64,000 nt of DNA from Pedobacter nototheniae (GCF_004335085.1 NZ_RQRS01000004.1:1305-65304); one strand, 5' to 3'. Shown: positions 36,356-46,464, counted from the first letter of the stretch. A program made the numbers and translations. The notes: generated from the sequence alone by a model not told the origin.

Positions 36356-36676
36356 ATGAGGTATATCATAATAATATTCTCCGCTTATCTAATCCTTTTA
36401 GGGCTTATGCCTTGTCAGGATGTGGCAGATATTGTTGCCAATACCCAATATGCTTCTATAGTTCAGCATACCGATTCGGGCACTAAACATTTACAAGATG
36501 AATCTTGTCCGCCGTTTTGTAGTTGCGCTTGTTGTTCCATAGGGCAGCATTTTCCGATAGATCAAACTTCGGCTAAAATAGAGCAACCCCAATACAAATC
36601 TTATCAGGTTTTTTGTATTTCAGATATTAAAAAGCAACCCGTAGATGTTTGGCAACCGCCAAAACTTAACGCCTAA
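36356..36676 (+). CDS. DUF6660-type Cys-rich small protein (106 aa)
   Basis: From ATG 36356 the protein begins MRYIIIIFSAYLILLGLMPC, a signal peptide or membrane anchor, and contains CPPFCSCACCSIGQ, five Cys in ten residues, a likely metal site. I recognise this as the type found next to CusA-like pumps in Bacteroidota (DUF6660). A TTG three codons upstream is less likely as start. It stands 178 bp ahead of the CusA-TolC fusion gene. A role as copper sensor or carrier is inference. Confidence 0.75.
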   Translation: MRYIIIIFSAYLILLGLMPCQDVADIVANTQYASIVQHTDSGTKHLQDESCPPFCSCACCSIGQHFPIDQTSAKIEQPQYKSYQVFCISDIKKQPVDVWQPPKLNA

Positions 36677-36854
36677 ATTCTTTTTTTGATTATCCTGCGA
36701 TGATGGCATTGCTATGCCCGTGTAAATCGCATTCAGCTTAATCAATATCCAATATTATCAATTATTGTTTGCTAAGGTTTTACAGTTTAAAAAACTGAAT
36801 TTAACCTCGTGCAACCTATAATTCGATCATTCACCAATTATATCATTTTTAGAA

Positions 36855-39800
36855 ATGTTAGATCAAATTATAAAATTCAGTATAAAAAATAAGCTCATTA
36901 TTGGCCTGCTTACATTGGCCTTAATTTGCTGGGGAGTATGGAGCGCCTCTAAACTACCGATTGATGCTCAACCCGATATTACCAATAATCAGGTTCAAAT
37001 TATTACCCTTACACCAACATTGGCAGCACAGGAAACCGAGCAATTGGTAACCTATCCTATAGAACAAACCCTAGCCAATTTACCCAATCTACAGGAAATA
37101 AGGTCTGTTTCCAGATTTGGACTTTCCGTAATTACCGTTGTATTTAATGAAGATGTAGATGTTTATTTTGCTCGCCAATTAATCGGTGAAAAGCTTAAAG
37201 AAGCAGAAACAAAAATTCCGAAAGGACTTGGAACACCAGAGTTGGCTCCGGTTAGCACTGGCTTGGGCGAGATATATCAATATGTAGTTCACCCAAAAAA
37301 AGGTTCAGAAAATAAATATTCTGCTATGGATTTACGTACCATGCAGGATTGGATTGTTGCCCGTCAATTATACGGTACCCCTGGTGTTGCAGAGGTAAAC
37401 AGCTTTGGCGGTTTATTAAAGCAGTACGAAGTATCTGTAAATCCAAATCGTTTAAAAGCCATGAACATAACTATTGCAGAAATTTTTACTGCATTGGAAA
37501 AAAATAATGAGAATACAGGCGGTGCTTACATTGATAAAAAGCCAAACGCTTATTTTATCAGAGGCATCGGTTTAATGGGCTCTATGAGCGATATTGGCAA
37601 TACAGTTGTTAAAAAAGTAAATAATATCCCGGTACTGGTTAAAGATATTGCAGAAGTAAAATTAGGTAACGCTGTACGGTACGGATCGGTTACTTATAAC
37701 GGTGAAAAAGAAGTAGTTGGTGGAATCGTAATGATGCTAAAAGGTGCAAATAGTGCCGCTGTTGTGCAAAAGGTAAAAGCTAAGATGGAGGTAATTAAAA
37801 AAGCCCTACCAGAAGATGTGATTATAGAGGCCTTTAGTGATAGAGCCAGCTTAGTTGAGAGAGCTGTTAATACCGTTAAAACTAACTTAATAGAAGGTGC
37901 GCTGATCGTAATATTAGTGTTGGTACTATTTCTGGGCAATTTTAGGGCAGGCTTAATTGTAGCATCCGCTATTCCATTAGCCATGCTTTTTGCCCTCGCA
38001 ATGATGAATGTTTTTGGCGTAAGTGCCAACTTAATGAGCTTGGGTGCTATTGATTTTGGATTGATTGTAGATGGTGCAGTAATTATTGTTGAAGCCACTT
38101 TACATCATCTCGCATTGCGAAAATCGACTCAAAAGCTTACGCAGAACGAAATGGATGAAGAAGTATTTGTATCTGCATCTAAAATACGAAGTAGTGCTGC
38201 CTTTGGCGAAATCATTATCCTGATTGTTTACATTCCTATTTTAACACTAGTTGGGATAGAAGGAAAAATGTTTCGCCCAATGGCTATGACGGTAGGTTTT
38301 GCCATCTTCGGCGCTTTGTTACTATCGCTCACCTACATCCCGATGATGTCGGCCCTGTTTCTTTCCAAAAAAGTATCTCACAAAAAAAACTTTTCCGATC
38401 GGATGATGGATTTTTTCCAAAGGGGGTATACGCCACTAATAAATTGGGCTATTAAAATGAAATATGCTGTGGTAATAGGAGCCGTTACCCTTTTAGGGAT
38501 TACTATTATTGTTTTTAGTAGAATGGGAGGAGAATTTCTTCCTCAATTACAAGAAGGAGATTATGCTTTTCACTGTATTCTTCCGCAAGGTACATCGCTA
38601 AGTCAAAGCGTAGAAACCTCGATGCAGGCAAGTAGGATCATTAAATCCTTTCCTGAAGTAAAAATGGTTGTAGGTAAAACTGGTAGCGCCGAAGTGCCAA
38701 CAGACCCCATGCCTCCAGAGGCAACGGATTTAATTATAAACCTGAAACCTAAAAGCGAATGGACTACCACCAAAGATTATAATAAACTTGCTCAGTTAAT
38801 GGTAGAAAAGCTTGAAGCCTCCATTCCTGGGGTTTTCTTTGAAGCTTCGCAACCTATACAAATGCGTTTTAATGAATTAATGACGGGGGTTAGGCAGGAT
38901 GTAGCCATTAAAATATTTGGCGAAAACATTGATACCCTTGCTGCACTGGCACCTAAAGTGGCAAAAATTGTTCAAACTGTAAAAGGAGCAACTGAGCCAC
39001 AAGTGGAGCGTACAACAGGTTTGCCGCAAATTACCATTCAGTATGATCGGGCTAAAATTGCTGGTTATGGCTTAAATATCGAAGACATAAACAATACCAT
39101 AAGTACTGCTTTTGCAGGAAAAGCTGCAGGTGTAATGTTTGAAAATGAACGGAAATTCGACTTAGTTGTTCGATTGGATAGCATCAGTAGAACATCAATT
39201 GATGATGTAAATAATTTATATGTAGCTACAAATGATGGTAATCAGATTCCGCTTTCACAGGTGGCAGATATTTCCTTTAAAGAAGGACCAGCACAAATTA
39301 GTCGCGAAGAAGGAAAGCGCAGAATTGTTGTTGGTTTTAACGTAAAAGATAGAGACGTACAAAGTGTGGTAACCGATATTCAACAAAAACTAAATGAAGC
39401 TAAATTGCTCCCAACAGGTTATTATTATACTTACGGAGGTACTTTTGAGAATTTACAGGAAGCATCTGCCCGGTTAATGATTGCTGTACCAGTTGCCCTG
39501 GCGCTCATTTTTCTCTTACTGTTTTTCACCTTTGGAACCGTTAAAGATTCATTACTCATTTTTACAGCAATCCCCATGAGTGCTATTGGTGGTGTATTTG
39601 CACTTTTAATTAGGGGGATGCCTTTCAGTATTTCAGCAGGTGTTGGTTTTATTGCGCTATTTGGTGTAGCAGTACTTAACGGGATTGTGTTAATTGGCAC
39701 CTTTAACCAATTGAAAAAGGATGGCATGGATGATATTGTGCAACGAATTTTAGAAGGAACAAAAATAAGGCTACGCCCAGTATTAATGACAGCAACAGTT

Positions 39801-41177
39801 GCTTCGCTGGGTTTTATACCTATGGCATTAAGCAGTGGCGCAGGTGCCGAAGTACAAAAACCATTGGCAACCGTTGTTATTGGGGGCTTAATTACGGCAA
39901 CATTTTTAACATTGGTGGTACTACCGTTGCTTTATCTTTTATTTTCAAGCAAAGTAAAAATTAAGATCAATCCTAAAGCTACTGTTGTTATTGCTTTTTT
40001 CCTTTTAGTTGGGGTTTCTAATGGGGCTAAAGCACAAAATGTTTCTAAAAGAATTACAATAGAAGAAGCTATTTCATTGGCAAAAGGCAATCTTCAATAT
40101 GAAGTAAATGCTCAACAACTAAATAAAGGAAAGGCACAAATAAAAACGGCTTCTATTTTAACTAAAACAGGTGTTTTTGCTGAGAATGAGGATTTAAGAC
40201 CAAGCGATCATACTGGGGTTTTAAAAATTGGCGTTTCGCAAAGTTTGGCTTGGCCGGGTTTATATAAAGCACAAAAAAACCTTTATACCGAGCAACTAAA
40301 ATATTATCAAGCTAATGATGCAGTTATTGGCATTGATGTAAAAAGAAACATTCGGGCAGTTTATTATCAACTTTGGTATCTGCAGGATAAAAAGCAATTG
40401 TATCATCGCTTGGATAGTATTTATAGATCCTTAAATGCCGCTGCGAAGCTAAAAGTAAAAACGGGTGATAGCCCAGGTTTGGATAGTATTGCATCCAATG
40501 TGAGGATGAAAGAGCTAGGTGCCTTAATGCAGCAACTAGATGGCGAAACCAAAATACAACAACAAGCAATGATGCAATTGCTAAATCTTAATGAATATAT
40601 TTTGCCAATACAGCAACCTTTAGCAAAATTAATGGTTTCAAATGCGCAAAGCGAATCCGATCACCCTGTTTTAGAATTGCAAACACAAAATATAAATATT
40701 GCAAATGCTGGAATTTCAGTTATTAAAAATGAAAACCGACCAGACTTTTCAGGACGGTTTTTTAGTCAACGGTTATGGGGTGCAAAAGATCCTTTTACCG
40801 GTTTCTCTGTAACGGCTTCCTTTCCATTATTTAATGCAGGTACAGCTAAAAATAAGGTTAAAGTTGCTGAGGCAGAAAAGGCTGTTCAACAAAAACAATA
40901 CAACTATGATGTTCAGCTTTTCAACAATAAAAAATCGCAGTTATTGCAGGAGGTAGATAAAAGCTTTAGCATGTTATCATTTTATGAAACTACAGGATTA
41001 AAACAAGCCAATGAGATAATTAAGGCGGCTACTTTAGCATATCGGGCGGGTGAAATCAGCTTTGCAGAAATGTCGCAGTATTTAACACAATCTATCGATA
41101 TTCAGAAAAATTATTTAGAAGTGCTTAATGCTTACAATCAATCAGTTATCCAATACAGTTATTACATCAACCAATAA
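36855..41177 (+). CDS. CusA/CzcA-type RND metal efflux pump fused to a TolC-like outer-membrane channel (1440 aa)
   Basis: Residues 1 to about 1040 are an inner-membrane heavy-metal RND pump: MLDQIIKFSIKNKL start, 12 membrane segments in two sets, the TM4 motif DFGLIVDGAVIIVE with the proton-relay Asp/Glu, and the Met/Trp-rich porter domain. Residues about 1060-1440 resemble the CzcC/TolC channel (RITIEEAISLAKGN start, SQSLAWPGLYKAQKN, coiled coils). The join, near 1042-1060, is hydrophobic and ends GAKAQN like a signal peptide. Such fusions recur in Bacteroidota. The CusB adaptor follows after 12 bp. Cu(I)/Ag(I) is the likely cargo given the copper genes upstream; Co/Zn/Cd is possible given the ATPase downstream. 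Confidence 0.93.
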   Translation: MLDQIIKFSIKNKLIIGLLTLALICWGVWSASKLPIDAQPDITNNQVQIITLTPTLAAQETEQLVTYPIEQTLANLPNLQEIRSVSRFGLSVITVVFNEDVDVYFARQLIGEKLKEAETKIPKGLGTPELAPVSTGLGEIYQYVVHPKKGSENKYSAMDLRTMQDWIVARQLYGTPGVAEVNSFGGLLKQYEVSVNPNRLKAMNITIAEIFTALEKNNENTGGAYIDKKPNAYFIRGIGLMGSMSDIGNTVVKKVNNIPVLVKDIAEVKLGNAVRYGSVTYNGEKEVVGGIVMMLKGANSAAVVQKVKAKMEVIKKALPEDVIIEAFSDRASLVERAVNTVKTNLIEGALIVILVLVLFLGNFRAGLIVASAIPLAMLFALAMMNVFGVSANLMSLGAIDFGLIVDGAVIIVEATLHHLALRKSTQKLTQNEMDEEVFVSASKIRSSAAFGEIIILIVYIPILTLVGIEGKMFRPMAMTVGFAIFGALLLSLTYIPMMSALFLSKKVSHKKNFSDRMMDFFQRGYTPLINWAIKMKYAVVIGAVTLLGITIIVFSRMGGEFLPQLQEGDYAFHCILPQGTSLSQSVETSMQASRIIKSFPEVKMVVGKTGSAEVPTDPMPPEATDLIINLKPKSEWTTTKDYNKLAQLMVEKLEASIPGVFFEASQPIQMRFNELMTGVRQDVAIKIFGENIDTLAALAPKVAKIVQTVKGATEPQVERTTGLPQITIQYDRAKIAGYGLNIEDINNTISTAFAGKAAGVMFENERKFDLVVRLDSISRTSIDDVNNLYVATNDGNQIPLSQVADISFKEGPAQISREEGKRRIVVGFNVKDRDVQSVVTDIQQKLNEAKLLPTGYYYTYGGTFENLQEASARLMIAVPVALALIFLLLFFTFGTVKDSLLIFTAIPMSAIGGVFALLIRGMPFSISAGVGFIALFGVAVLNGIVLIGTFNQLKKDGMDDIVQRILEGTKIRLRPVLMTATVASLGFIPMALSSGAGAEVQKPLATVVIGGLITATFLTLVVLPLLYLLFSSKVKIKINPKATVVIAFFLLVGVSNGAKAQNVSKRITIEEAISLAKGNLQYEVNAQQLNKGKAQIKTASILTKTGVFAENEDLRPSDHTGVLKIGVSQSLAWPGLYKAQKNLYTEQLKYYQANDAVIGIDVKRNIRAVYYQLWYLQDKKQLYHRLDSIYRSLNAAAKLKVKTGDSPGLDSIASNVRMKELGALMQQLDGETKIQQQAMMQLLNLNEYILPIQQPLAKLMVSNAQSESDHPVLELQTQNINIANAGISVIKNENRPDFSGRFFSQRLWGAKDPFTGFSVTASFPLFNAGTAKNKVKVAEAEKAVQQKQYNYDVQLFNNKKSQLLQEVDKSFSMLSFYETTGLKQANEIIKAATLAYRAGEISFAEMSQYLTQSIDIQKNYLEVLNAYNQSVIQYSYYINQ

Positions 41178-41189
41178 ATTAATATAGTA

Positions 41190-42422
41190 ATGAAAAAATA
41201 TCTTATAAACCTGTTTGCCATGTCGTTTATTGCAATTGCGCTGGTTTCGTGCAGTAGTAAGAACGATACTGAATCAGAAGGTTCAAAAAAAGAAGCAACT
41301 GAAGAGGCACATGCTGAAGGTGCAAGTACGGCAATATTAACAGAATCGCAAATTAAAAGCATCGGCTTAAAATTAGGAAGCATAGAAAATAAACAGCTAA
41401 CTACGACGCTAAAAACAAATGGAACATTGCAAGTACCAAATCAAAATAGAGCCAGTGTAAATTCTGTTTATAATGGAGTAATAAAATCCTTGTTGGTGCA
41501 ACCGGGTAATTTAGTGCGCAAGGGCCAAGTAATAGCCACTATTTCAAACCCAGAGTTTATACAAGTACAAAGCGATTATTTAAATGCAAGTGCTAAAATT
41601 ACCCTCGTACGGTTGGAGGTAGATAGACAAAAAGAACTGAATGCAGGAAATGCAGGAGCATTAAAAAATTTACAATCTGCCGAAACAGAGCTTAAAACAT
41701 TGCAAACGGCAAAAGCCACATATGCGCAACAAATACAATTAATGGGTATAAATCCGGCTAGTTTAAGTAAAGGTAAATTAATATCCGTTTTATCGGTTAG
41801 AAGTCCTATAAATGGTGTAGTGAGTAAGGTAAAGGTAGAGATGGGTAGTTATGTAGATGTAAATACCCCAATAGCCGAAATTGTAGATAACAGCCAGTTA
41901 CACCTTGATTTATTTGTGTATGAAAAAGATATTCCAAAGCTTAAAGAAAATCAACTCATTCATTTTACTTTAACCAATAACCCTGGTAAGGAATATGATG
42001 CAAAGATTTATTCATTGGGCTCATCTTTTGAAGGCGAAAGTAAGGCCGTAACCGTACATGCTAAAGTTCAGGGTAATAAGGCTGGGCTGATTGATGGTAT
42101 GACAATTACCGCAGTTATAAGTTTAGAAACAGGAACAAAACCAGCTGTACCCACAGAAGCAATTGTAAATGTAACTGGACAGGATTTCATTTTTGTAAGA
42201 AAAATTGAAGCTGAACATAAGGAAAATGGAAAAAATACAGCCAACCATGAAGATGAGAAAGGAATAACCTTTGAAAAAATACCGGTTGCAAAGGGAACTA
42301 CTGATGTTGGTTATACGGAAATTACCTTATTAAAAGAAATTCCTAAAAATGCCGAAATAGTAGTAAAAGGAGCATTTTTTGTGCTTGCGAAAATGAGCAA
42401 TAGTGGTGAACACGAACATTAA
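41190..42422 (+). CDS. CusB/CzcB-type RND periplasmic adaptor lipoprotein (410 aa)
   Basis: Links the pump to the outer-membrane channel. Lipobox ending IALVSC (Cys 21) followed by an acidic linker. The lipoyl halves flank a proper helical hairpin (about 125-180, NASAKITLVRLEVDRQKE ... TYAQQIQLMG), and the beta-barrel domain follows (LDLFVYEKDIPKLKENQ). A His-containing insert (AEHKENGKNTANHEDEKG) lies near 340, and the C-terminus ends GEHEH, both possible metal contacts. The P1B-4 ATPase starts 10 bp after the stop. Confidence 0.92.
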   Translation: MKKYLINLFAMSFIAIALVSCSSKNDTESEGSKKEATEEAHAEGASTAILTESQIKSIGLKLGSIENKQLTTTLKTNGTLQVPNQNRASVNSVYNGVIKSLLVQPGNLVRKGQVIATISNPEFIQVQSDYLNASAKITLVRLEVDRQKELNAGNAGALKNLQSAETELKTLQTAKATYAQQIQLMGINPASLSKGKLISVLSVRSPINGVVSKVKVEMGSYVDVNTPIAEIVDNSQLHLDLFVYEKDIPKLKENQLIHFTLTNNPGKEYDAKIYSLGSSFEGESKAVTVHAKVQGNKAGLIDGMTITAVISLETGTKPAVPTEAIVNVTGQDFIFVRKIEAEHKENGKNTANHEDEKGITFEKIPVAKGTTDVGYTEITLLKEIPKNAEIVVKGAFFVLAKMSNSGEHEH

Positions 42423-42432
42423 AATTACAACA

Positions 42433-44451
42433 ATGAAAACACAAGAAGAAGATAAATCAAATCACGATAACCACGTTCACGCAAAGCATGAATCAGGAGA
42501 TGGTCATCATCATGGCGGCATTTTTGGTGCCAATACAGAGTTGTACTTTGCCATTTTAAGTGGTGTTTGTTTGGGCATTGGCTTTGGCCTTGCTTATATT
42601 AATGGATTACCTGCATGGTTTAGCTTAGTGATGTATACTTTGGCCTATTTCTTTGGCGGTTACTTTACCGCAAAAGAAGCAGTAGAAACCATAGTAAAGG
42701 GCGGTTTTGAAATAGATTTTTTAATGCTTGTAGCCGCAATAGGTGCTGCAATTTTGGGCTCGTGGGCAGAAGGGGCATTATTGCTGTTTCTTTTTAGCTT
42801 GGGCCACGCACTGGAACATTACGCTATGGGTAAGGCACGGAAATCTATTTCTGCATTAACAAGTTTAGCTCCACCAACGGCAATAGTTGTAAGAGATGGT
42901 AAGGAAACCGAAATTAGAATTGAAGAATTAAAACTTGGTGATGTAATTATAATCAAACCAAACAGTAAAATTCCGGCAGATGGAGTTGTGGTAAAAGGCG
43001 AAGGAAGCGTTAATCAGGCACCTATTACCGGAGAAAGTGTTCCTGTTGATAAATTGCCAGTTCCTGATGCAAACATCGATTATTCGACAGATAAAAACAT
43101 TAAACCTCAATATCGTGTTTTTGCAGGAACGATAAATGGAGCGTCCGCACTTGAAATTAAGGTAATTCGGGAAGCAAAAGATTCTACTATTTCGCGACTC
43201 ATAAAAATGGTTAATGAAGCCGAAAAGCAGAAATCACCCACGCAGCTTTTTACCGATAAATTCGAAAAGTATTTTGTTCCCGTTGTGTTGGTGCTGGTAA
43301 CACTTTTATGTTTCGCTTTTGTGGTTATAGATGAGCCTTTTAGCAAAAGTTTTTACAGGGCAATGTCCGTATTGGTAGCCGCAAGTCCATGTGCTTTAGC
43401 AATTTCTACACCAAGTGCTGTACTAAGCGGCGTAGCAAGAGCCGCCAGGGCAGGGGTATTAATAAAAGGCGGTAGACCATTGGAAGATTTAGGCGGCTTG
43501 AACGCCATTGCATTTGATAAAACCGGAACACTTACGGAAGGAAAACCCACATTAACCAACGTAATTCCATTAAATAATGTTGCAGAGAATGAATTAATGT
43601 TGGTTGCAGTCGCAGTAGAAAAGCTGAGCGACCATCCTTTAGCAGAAGCTATTGTAAAAGGAGCGCTCGAAAAACTGAAAGATCAATCAATTCCTAAAGC
43701 CGAAAATGTTAAAGGTATTACCGGAAGAGGGGTGCAGGCAGAAGTTGATGGAAAGAAAGTATTGATTGGAAATAAGGCGCTTTTTGAAAAAGGTGGTATT
43801 CCAGAAGGAGTATTAAAACAGGTGGAAGATCTTGAAAAAGATGGTCATACCTCTATGCTGGTTAAGCGTGACGATGATTTTATAGGTATATTATCACTCA
43901 TGGATGTTCCGAGGGCAGAGGCTAAAAAAGTACTTAGCGAATTAAGCAATTTAGGGATTAAGAAAATGATTATGCTCACAGGAGATAATCAGCAAGTGGC
44001 CGAAGCGATTGCTAAACAAATTGGCGTTACCGAAGTGCGGGGCAATTTAATGCCTGAGGATAAAGTAAAGGCCGTGCAAGAACTGGCAAAATCTGAAGAA
44101 ATGGTTGCCATGGTTGGCGATGGTGTAAATGATGCACCAGCAATGGCCAAAAGTACCGTTGGTATTGCTATGGGGGCTGCTGGCTCTGATGTTGCGCTAG
44201 AAACTGCCGATATTGCTTTAATGGGTGATAAGCTTGAAAGTTTACCCTTTGCCATTGGATTGAGTAGAAAAGCAAGAGGAATTATTAAACAAAATTTATG
44301 GATTTCTCTTGGTGTTGTAGCCGTGTTAATTCCTTTAACTATTCTCGGAATTGCGTCAATCGGTCCGGCGGTTATTGCACATGAGGGCTCAACTTTGATT
44401 GTAGTTTTTAATGCACTTAGGTTGCTGGCTTTTGATAGAAAAGCAGCTTAA
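42433..44451 (+). CDS. P1B-4-type heavy-metal ATPase (672 aa)
   Basis: A soft or divalent metal exporter. The N-terminus, from ATG 42433, lacks an HMA domain and carries a His-rich tail (NHDNHVHAKH, DGHHHGG). The transmembrane metal site reads AASPCALAISTP (near 318), the SPC motif of the P1B-4 group rather than the CPC of CopA, and the C-terminal HEGSTLIVVFNALRLL (near 650) is the HEGxT motif of the same group. DKTGTLTEG (near 362), TGES, HPLAEAI and GDGVNDAPAM are intact. P1B-4 pumps move Co, Zn, Fe or Cd. An in-frame ATG 30 bases upstream overlaps the CusB stop and is less likely. Last gene of the metal operon. Confidence 0.92.
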   Translation: MKTQEEDKSNHDNHVHAKHESGDGHHHGGIFGANTELYFAILSGVCLGIGFGLAYINGLPAWFSLVMYTLAYFFGGYFTAKEAVETIVKGGFEIDFLMLVAAIGAAILGSWAEGALLLFLFSLGHALEHYAMGKARKSISALTSLAPPTAIVVRDGKETEIRIEELKLGDVIIIKPNSKIPADGVVVKGEGSVNQAPITGESVPVDKLPVPDANIDYSTDKNIKPQYRVFAGTINGASALEIKVIREAKDSTISRLIKMVNEAEKQKSPTQLFTDKFEKYFVPVVLVLVTLLCFAFVVIDEPFSKSFYRAMSVLVAASPCALAISTPSAVLSGVARAARAGVLIKGGRPLEDLGGLNAIAFDKTGTLTEGKPTLTNVIPLNNVAENELMLVAVAVEKLSDHPLAEAIVKGALEKLKDQSIPKAENVKGITGRGVQAEVDGKKVLIGNKALFEKGGIPEGVLKQVEDLEKDGHTSMLVKRDDDFIGILSLMDVPRAEAKKVLSELSNLGIKKMIMLTGDNQQVAEAIAKQIGVTEVRGNLMPEDKVKAVQELAKSEEMVAMVGDGVNDAPAMAKSTVGIAMGAAGSDVALETADIALMGDKLESLPFAIGLSRKARGIIKQNLWISLGVVAVLIPLTILGIASIGPAVIAHEGSTLIVVFNALRLLAFDRKAA

Positions 44452-44466
44452 AAAGCATATTTATTT

Positions 44467-44505
44467 AAAAATCTGTGGCATAAATTTGTCGCAGATTTTT
44501 AAATG
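44467..44505 (+). terminator. Hairpin terminator after the P1B-4 ATPase
   Basis: AAAAATCTG pairs with CAGATTTTT across 16 bases that themselves partly pair. The T-run of the right arm supplies the U-tract. It begins 15 bases after the stop codon and would end the 36.9-44.5 kb metal operon. Confidence 0.65.
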
Positions 44506-44640
44506 CTTTTCAGAAAATATTACTTAGGATATGTTTTATTGCATGATATTGTCTGTTGTTTTGCTATTCCTTAATAACATATAAATATTTTTTGCCTATA
44601 AAGGAGAGATGATTACCTCTAAGAAAAAGAAATATCTAAT

Positions 44641-45690
44641 TGCAAAAGCTTTTCCGATTACGCTCAGGCATCCACCATTACCGTCTTTGTGAGGTACGAA
44701 GCAATCTTACCCAACAGTAGATAATTATTATTTTATGATGTAATTGCTTCAGTTCGCGAAAAACGATAGCCTTAAATGCGCTTAAATGTCTTACATGGTT
44801 TTAATACAATGCTTTGATCCTCATGCAATTCTTTATTCCGCTACCGCGGGGGCTTTATTCTTTTTGACAACAAAAAGAACCAAAAATTGTCGGCTTGCAA
44901 TTTTTCTGTTTATGGCCGTGGGTGGGCTTTGCTCGTGCCACCCGAATAATTGACCATGCCGATTGAGAGCTTTATGAAGAAAGTGGTTTGGACTTATTGG
45001 TTGGTTAGGCAATCGCTAAGCAAACGTTCATATTGCAAAAGCTTTTCCGATTATGCTCAGGCATCCACCAGTACCGTCTTTGCGAGGCACGAAGCAATCT
45101 TACCCAACAGTAGATAATTATTATTTTATGATGTATTGCTTCAGTTCGCGAAAAACGATAGCCTTAAATGCTCTTAAATGTCTTACATGGTTTTAATGCA
45201 ATGCTATGATTGCAAGACAATGTTTTCCGCTGCCGCAGGGCTTACCTTTCTTTTGGCACCAAAAGAAACAAAAGTGTCGGCTCGCAATTTTTCTGTTTAA
45301 GGCAGTGGGTGGGCTTGGCTTGTGCTTCCCGAATAATTGACCATGCCGATTGGGAGCTTAACGAAGAAACAGTGGTTTGGGTTTGTTAGTGTTTTAAGCG
45401 TATTGCTATAACAAAGTTCATAATATTTCGTTACCGTCTTTGCGAGGCACGAAGCAATCTTACCCAACAGTAGATAATTATGATGTATTGCTTCACGCCC
45501 CTTGCTTCAGTTCGCAAAAAAAACAATAGCCTTAAATGCGCTTAAATGTCTTACATGGTTTTAATGCAATGCTATGATTGCAAGACAATGTTTTCCGCTG
45601 CCGCGGGGGCTTTATTCTTGTGCTCCCCGAATAATTGACCATGCCGATTGGGAGCTTAACTAAAAAACAGTGGTTTGGACTTTTTAGTGG
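44641..45690. repeat. Composite repeat array 2: partial, two full units and an internally deleted unit
   Basis: Same family and orientation as array 1. A partial unit (44641-44825) is followed by units starting near 44826 and 45219 and by a unit near 45589 that has lost the segment between the CCGCGGGGGC box and GTGCTCCCCGAATAATTGACC. Spacing between like points is 393 and about 370 bp. The hairpin is kept but with different bases: TTCTTTTTG/CAAAAAGAA at 44858-44879 and TTTCTTTTGG/CCAAAAGAAA at 45247-45268. It fills most of the gene-free stretch 44506-45862; the final 170 bases are AT-rich and presumably hold the promoter of the HD-domain gene. Confidence 0.9.
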
Positions 45691-45862
45691 ATTAAGGCAA
45701 GTACTCAATAAATTTCACAGCTATATGATCTCCGTAATTTTGGAAAACCAAAAACTGTTATTAACTTGAACAATTGCAATCGCATAATTTAATTGTCTTT
45801 CTGCTACAGTTTTTCTTCAGAATCGTCAATTATTATTGTAGTTATATTATATGGGTTAATTC

Positions 45863-46462
45863 ATGGAAGTGCCTCAGGAGTTTTTATTGGAAAGGGTTGA
45901 GAAATTTGCCGAAGATTTGTTAAAAAACAAGCTGCCTGAATCTATGTATTTTCACAATTTTGAACATACTTTACTTGTTGTTGAAGGTGTTATTTTAATT
46001 GGTAAACAAATCGGAATTTCACAAGAAGACCTGTTTCTGTTAACAATAGCGGCCTTTTTGCATGATACAGGCTATACCAATCAATACATAGGACATGAAA
46101 ATAGTAGCGCTTATATTGCTGAAAAGTTTCTGCTCAAAAACGGATTAAGTTCTGATAAGGTAGAGCAAGTAAAAGCATGTATTATGGCAACAAGATACCC
46201 TCAGTTTCCTGCCAATATACTCGAAATGATTATCTGCGATGCCGATTTTTATCATTTTTCCCTCAACAGCTACCATCAATTTGCAACTCGATTAAAACAA
46301 GAATGGGAAGCACAATTAGGACTAGTATATTCTGATTTACAATGGGCCGCCTTAAACTTGGAGATGCTAGCAAAGCATGAATATTTTACCATTTACGGGA
46401 AACAAGTTCTTCAAAGAAATAAAAATTTAAACATAGAAAAACTCATTCAACGCTTTACATAG
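45863..46462 (+). CDS. HD-domain phosphohydrolase-like protein (199 aa)
   Basis: A cytoplasmic all-helical HD-fold protein. The metal-binding pattern reads HNFEHT (His 35), AAFLHDTGY (His 67, Asp 68), GHE (His 78) and CDADFYHF (Asp near 127), so the H-HD-D set is intact. The family hydrolyses phosphate esters, often nucleotides or second messengers; the substrate here is not known. The response regulator starts 2 bp after its stop, so it is cotranscribed with a two-component system, suggesting a regulatory role (inference). ATG 45863 is the first start after the repeat array. Confidence 0.85.
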   Translation: MEVPQEFLLERVEKFAEDLLKNKLPESMYFHNFEHTLLVVEGVILIGKQIGISQEDLFLLTIAAFLHDTGYTNQYIGHENSSAYIAEKFLLKNGLSSDKVEQVKACIMATRYPQFPANILEMIICDADFYHFSLNSYHQFATRLKQEWEAQLGLVYSDLQWAALNLEMLAKHEYFTIYGKQVLQRNKNLNIEKLIQRFT

Positions 46463-46464
46463 TT

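Noticed and set aside
37694..38098. 134-codon antisense frame inside the CusA gene
   Set aside because: Shadow of the strong plus-strand gene; Ile/Thr/Ala-rich with no motif.
44641..45690. Insertion sequence or transposon remnant
   Set aside because: No transposase reading frame, no clear terminal inverted repeats bounding the array and no target duplication could be seen.
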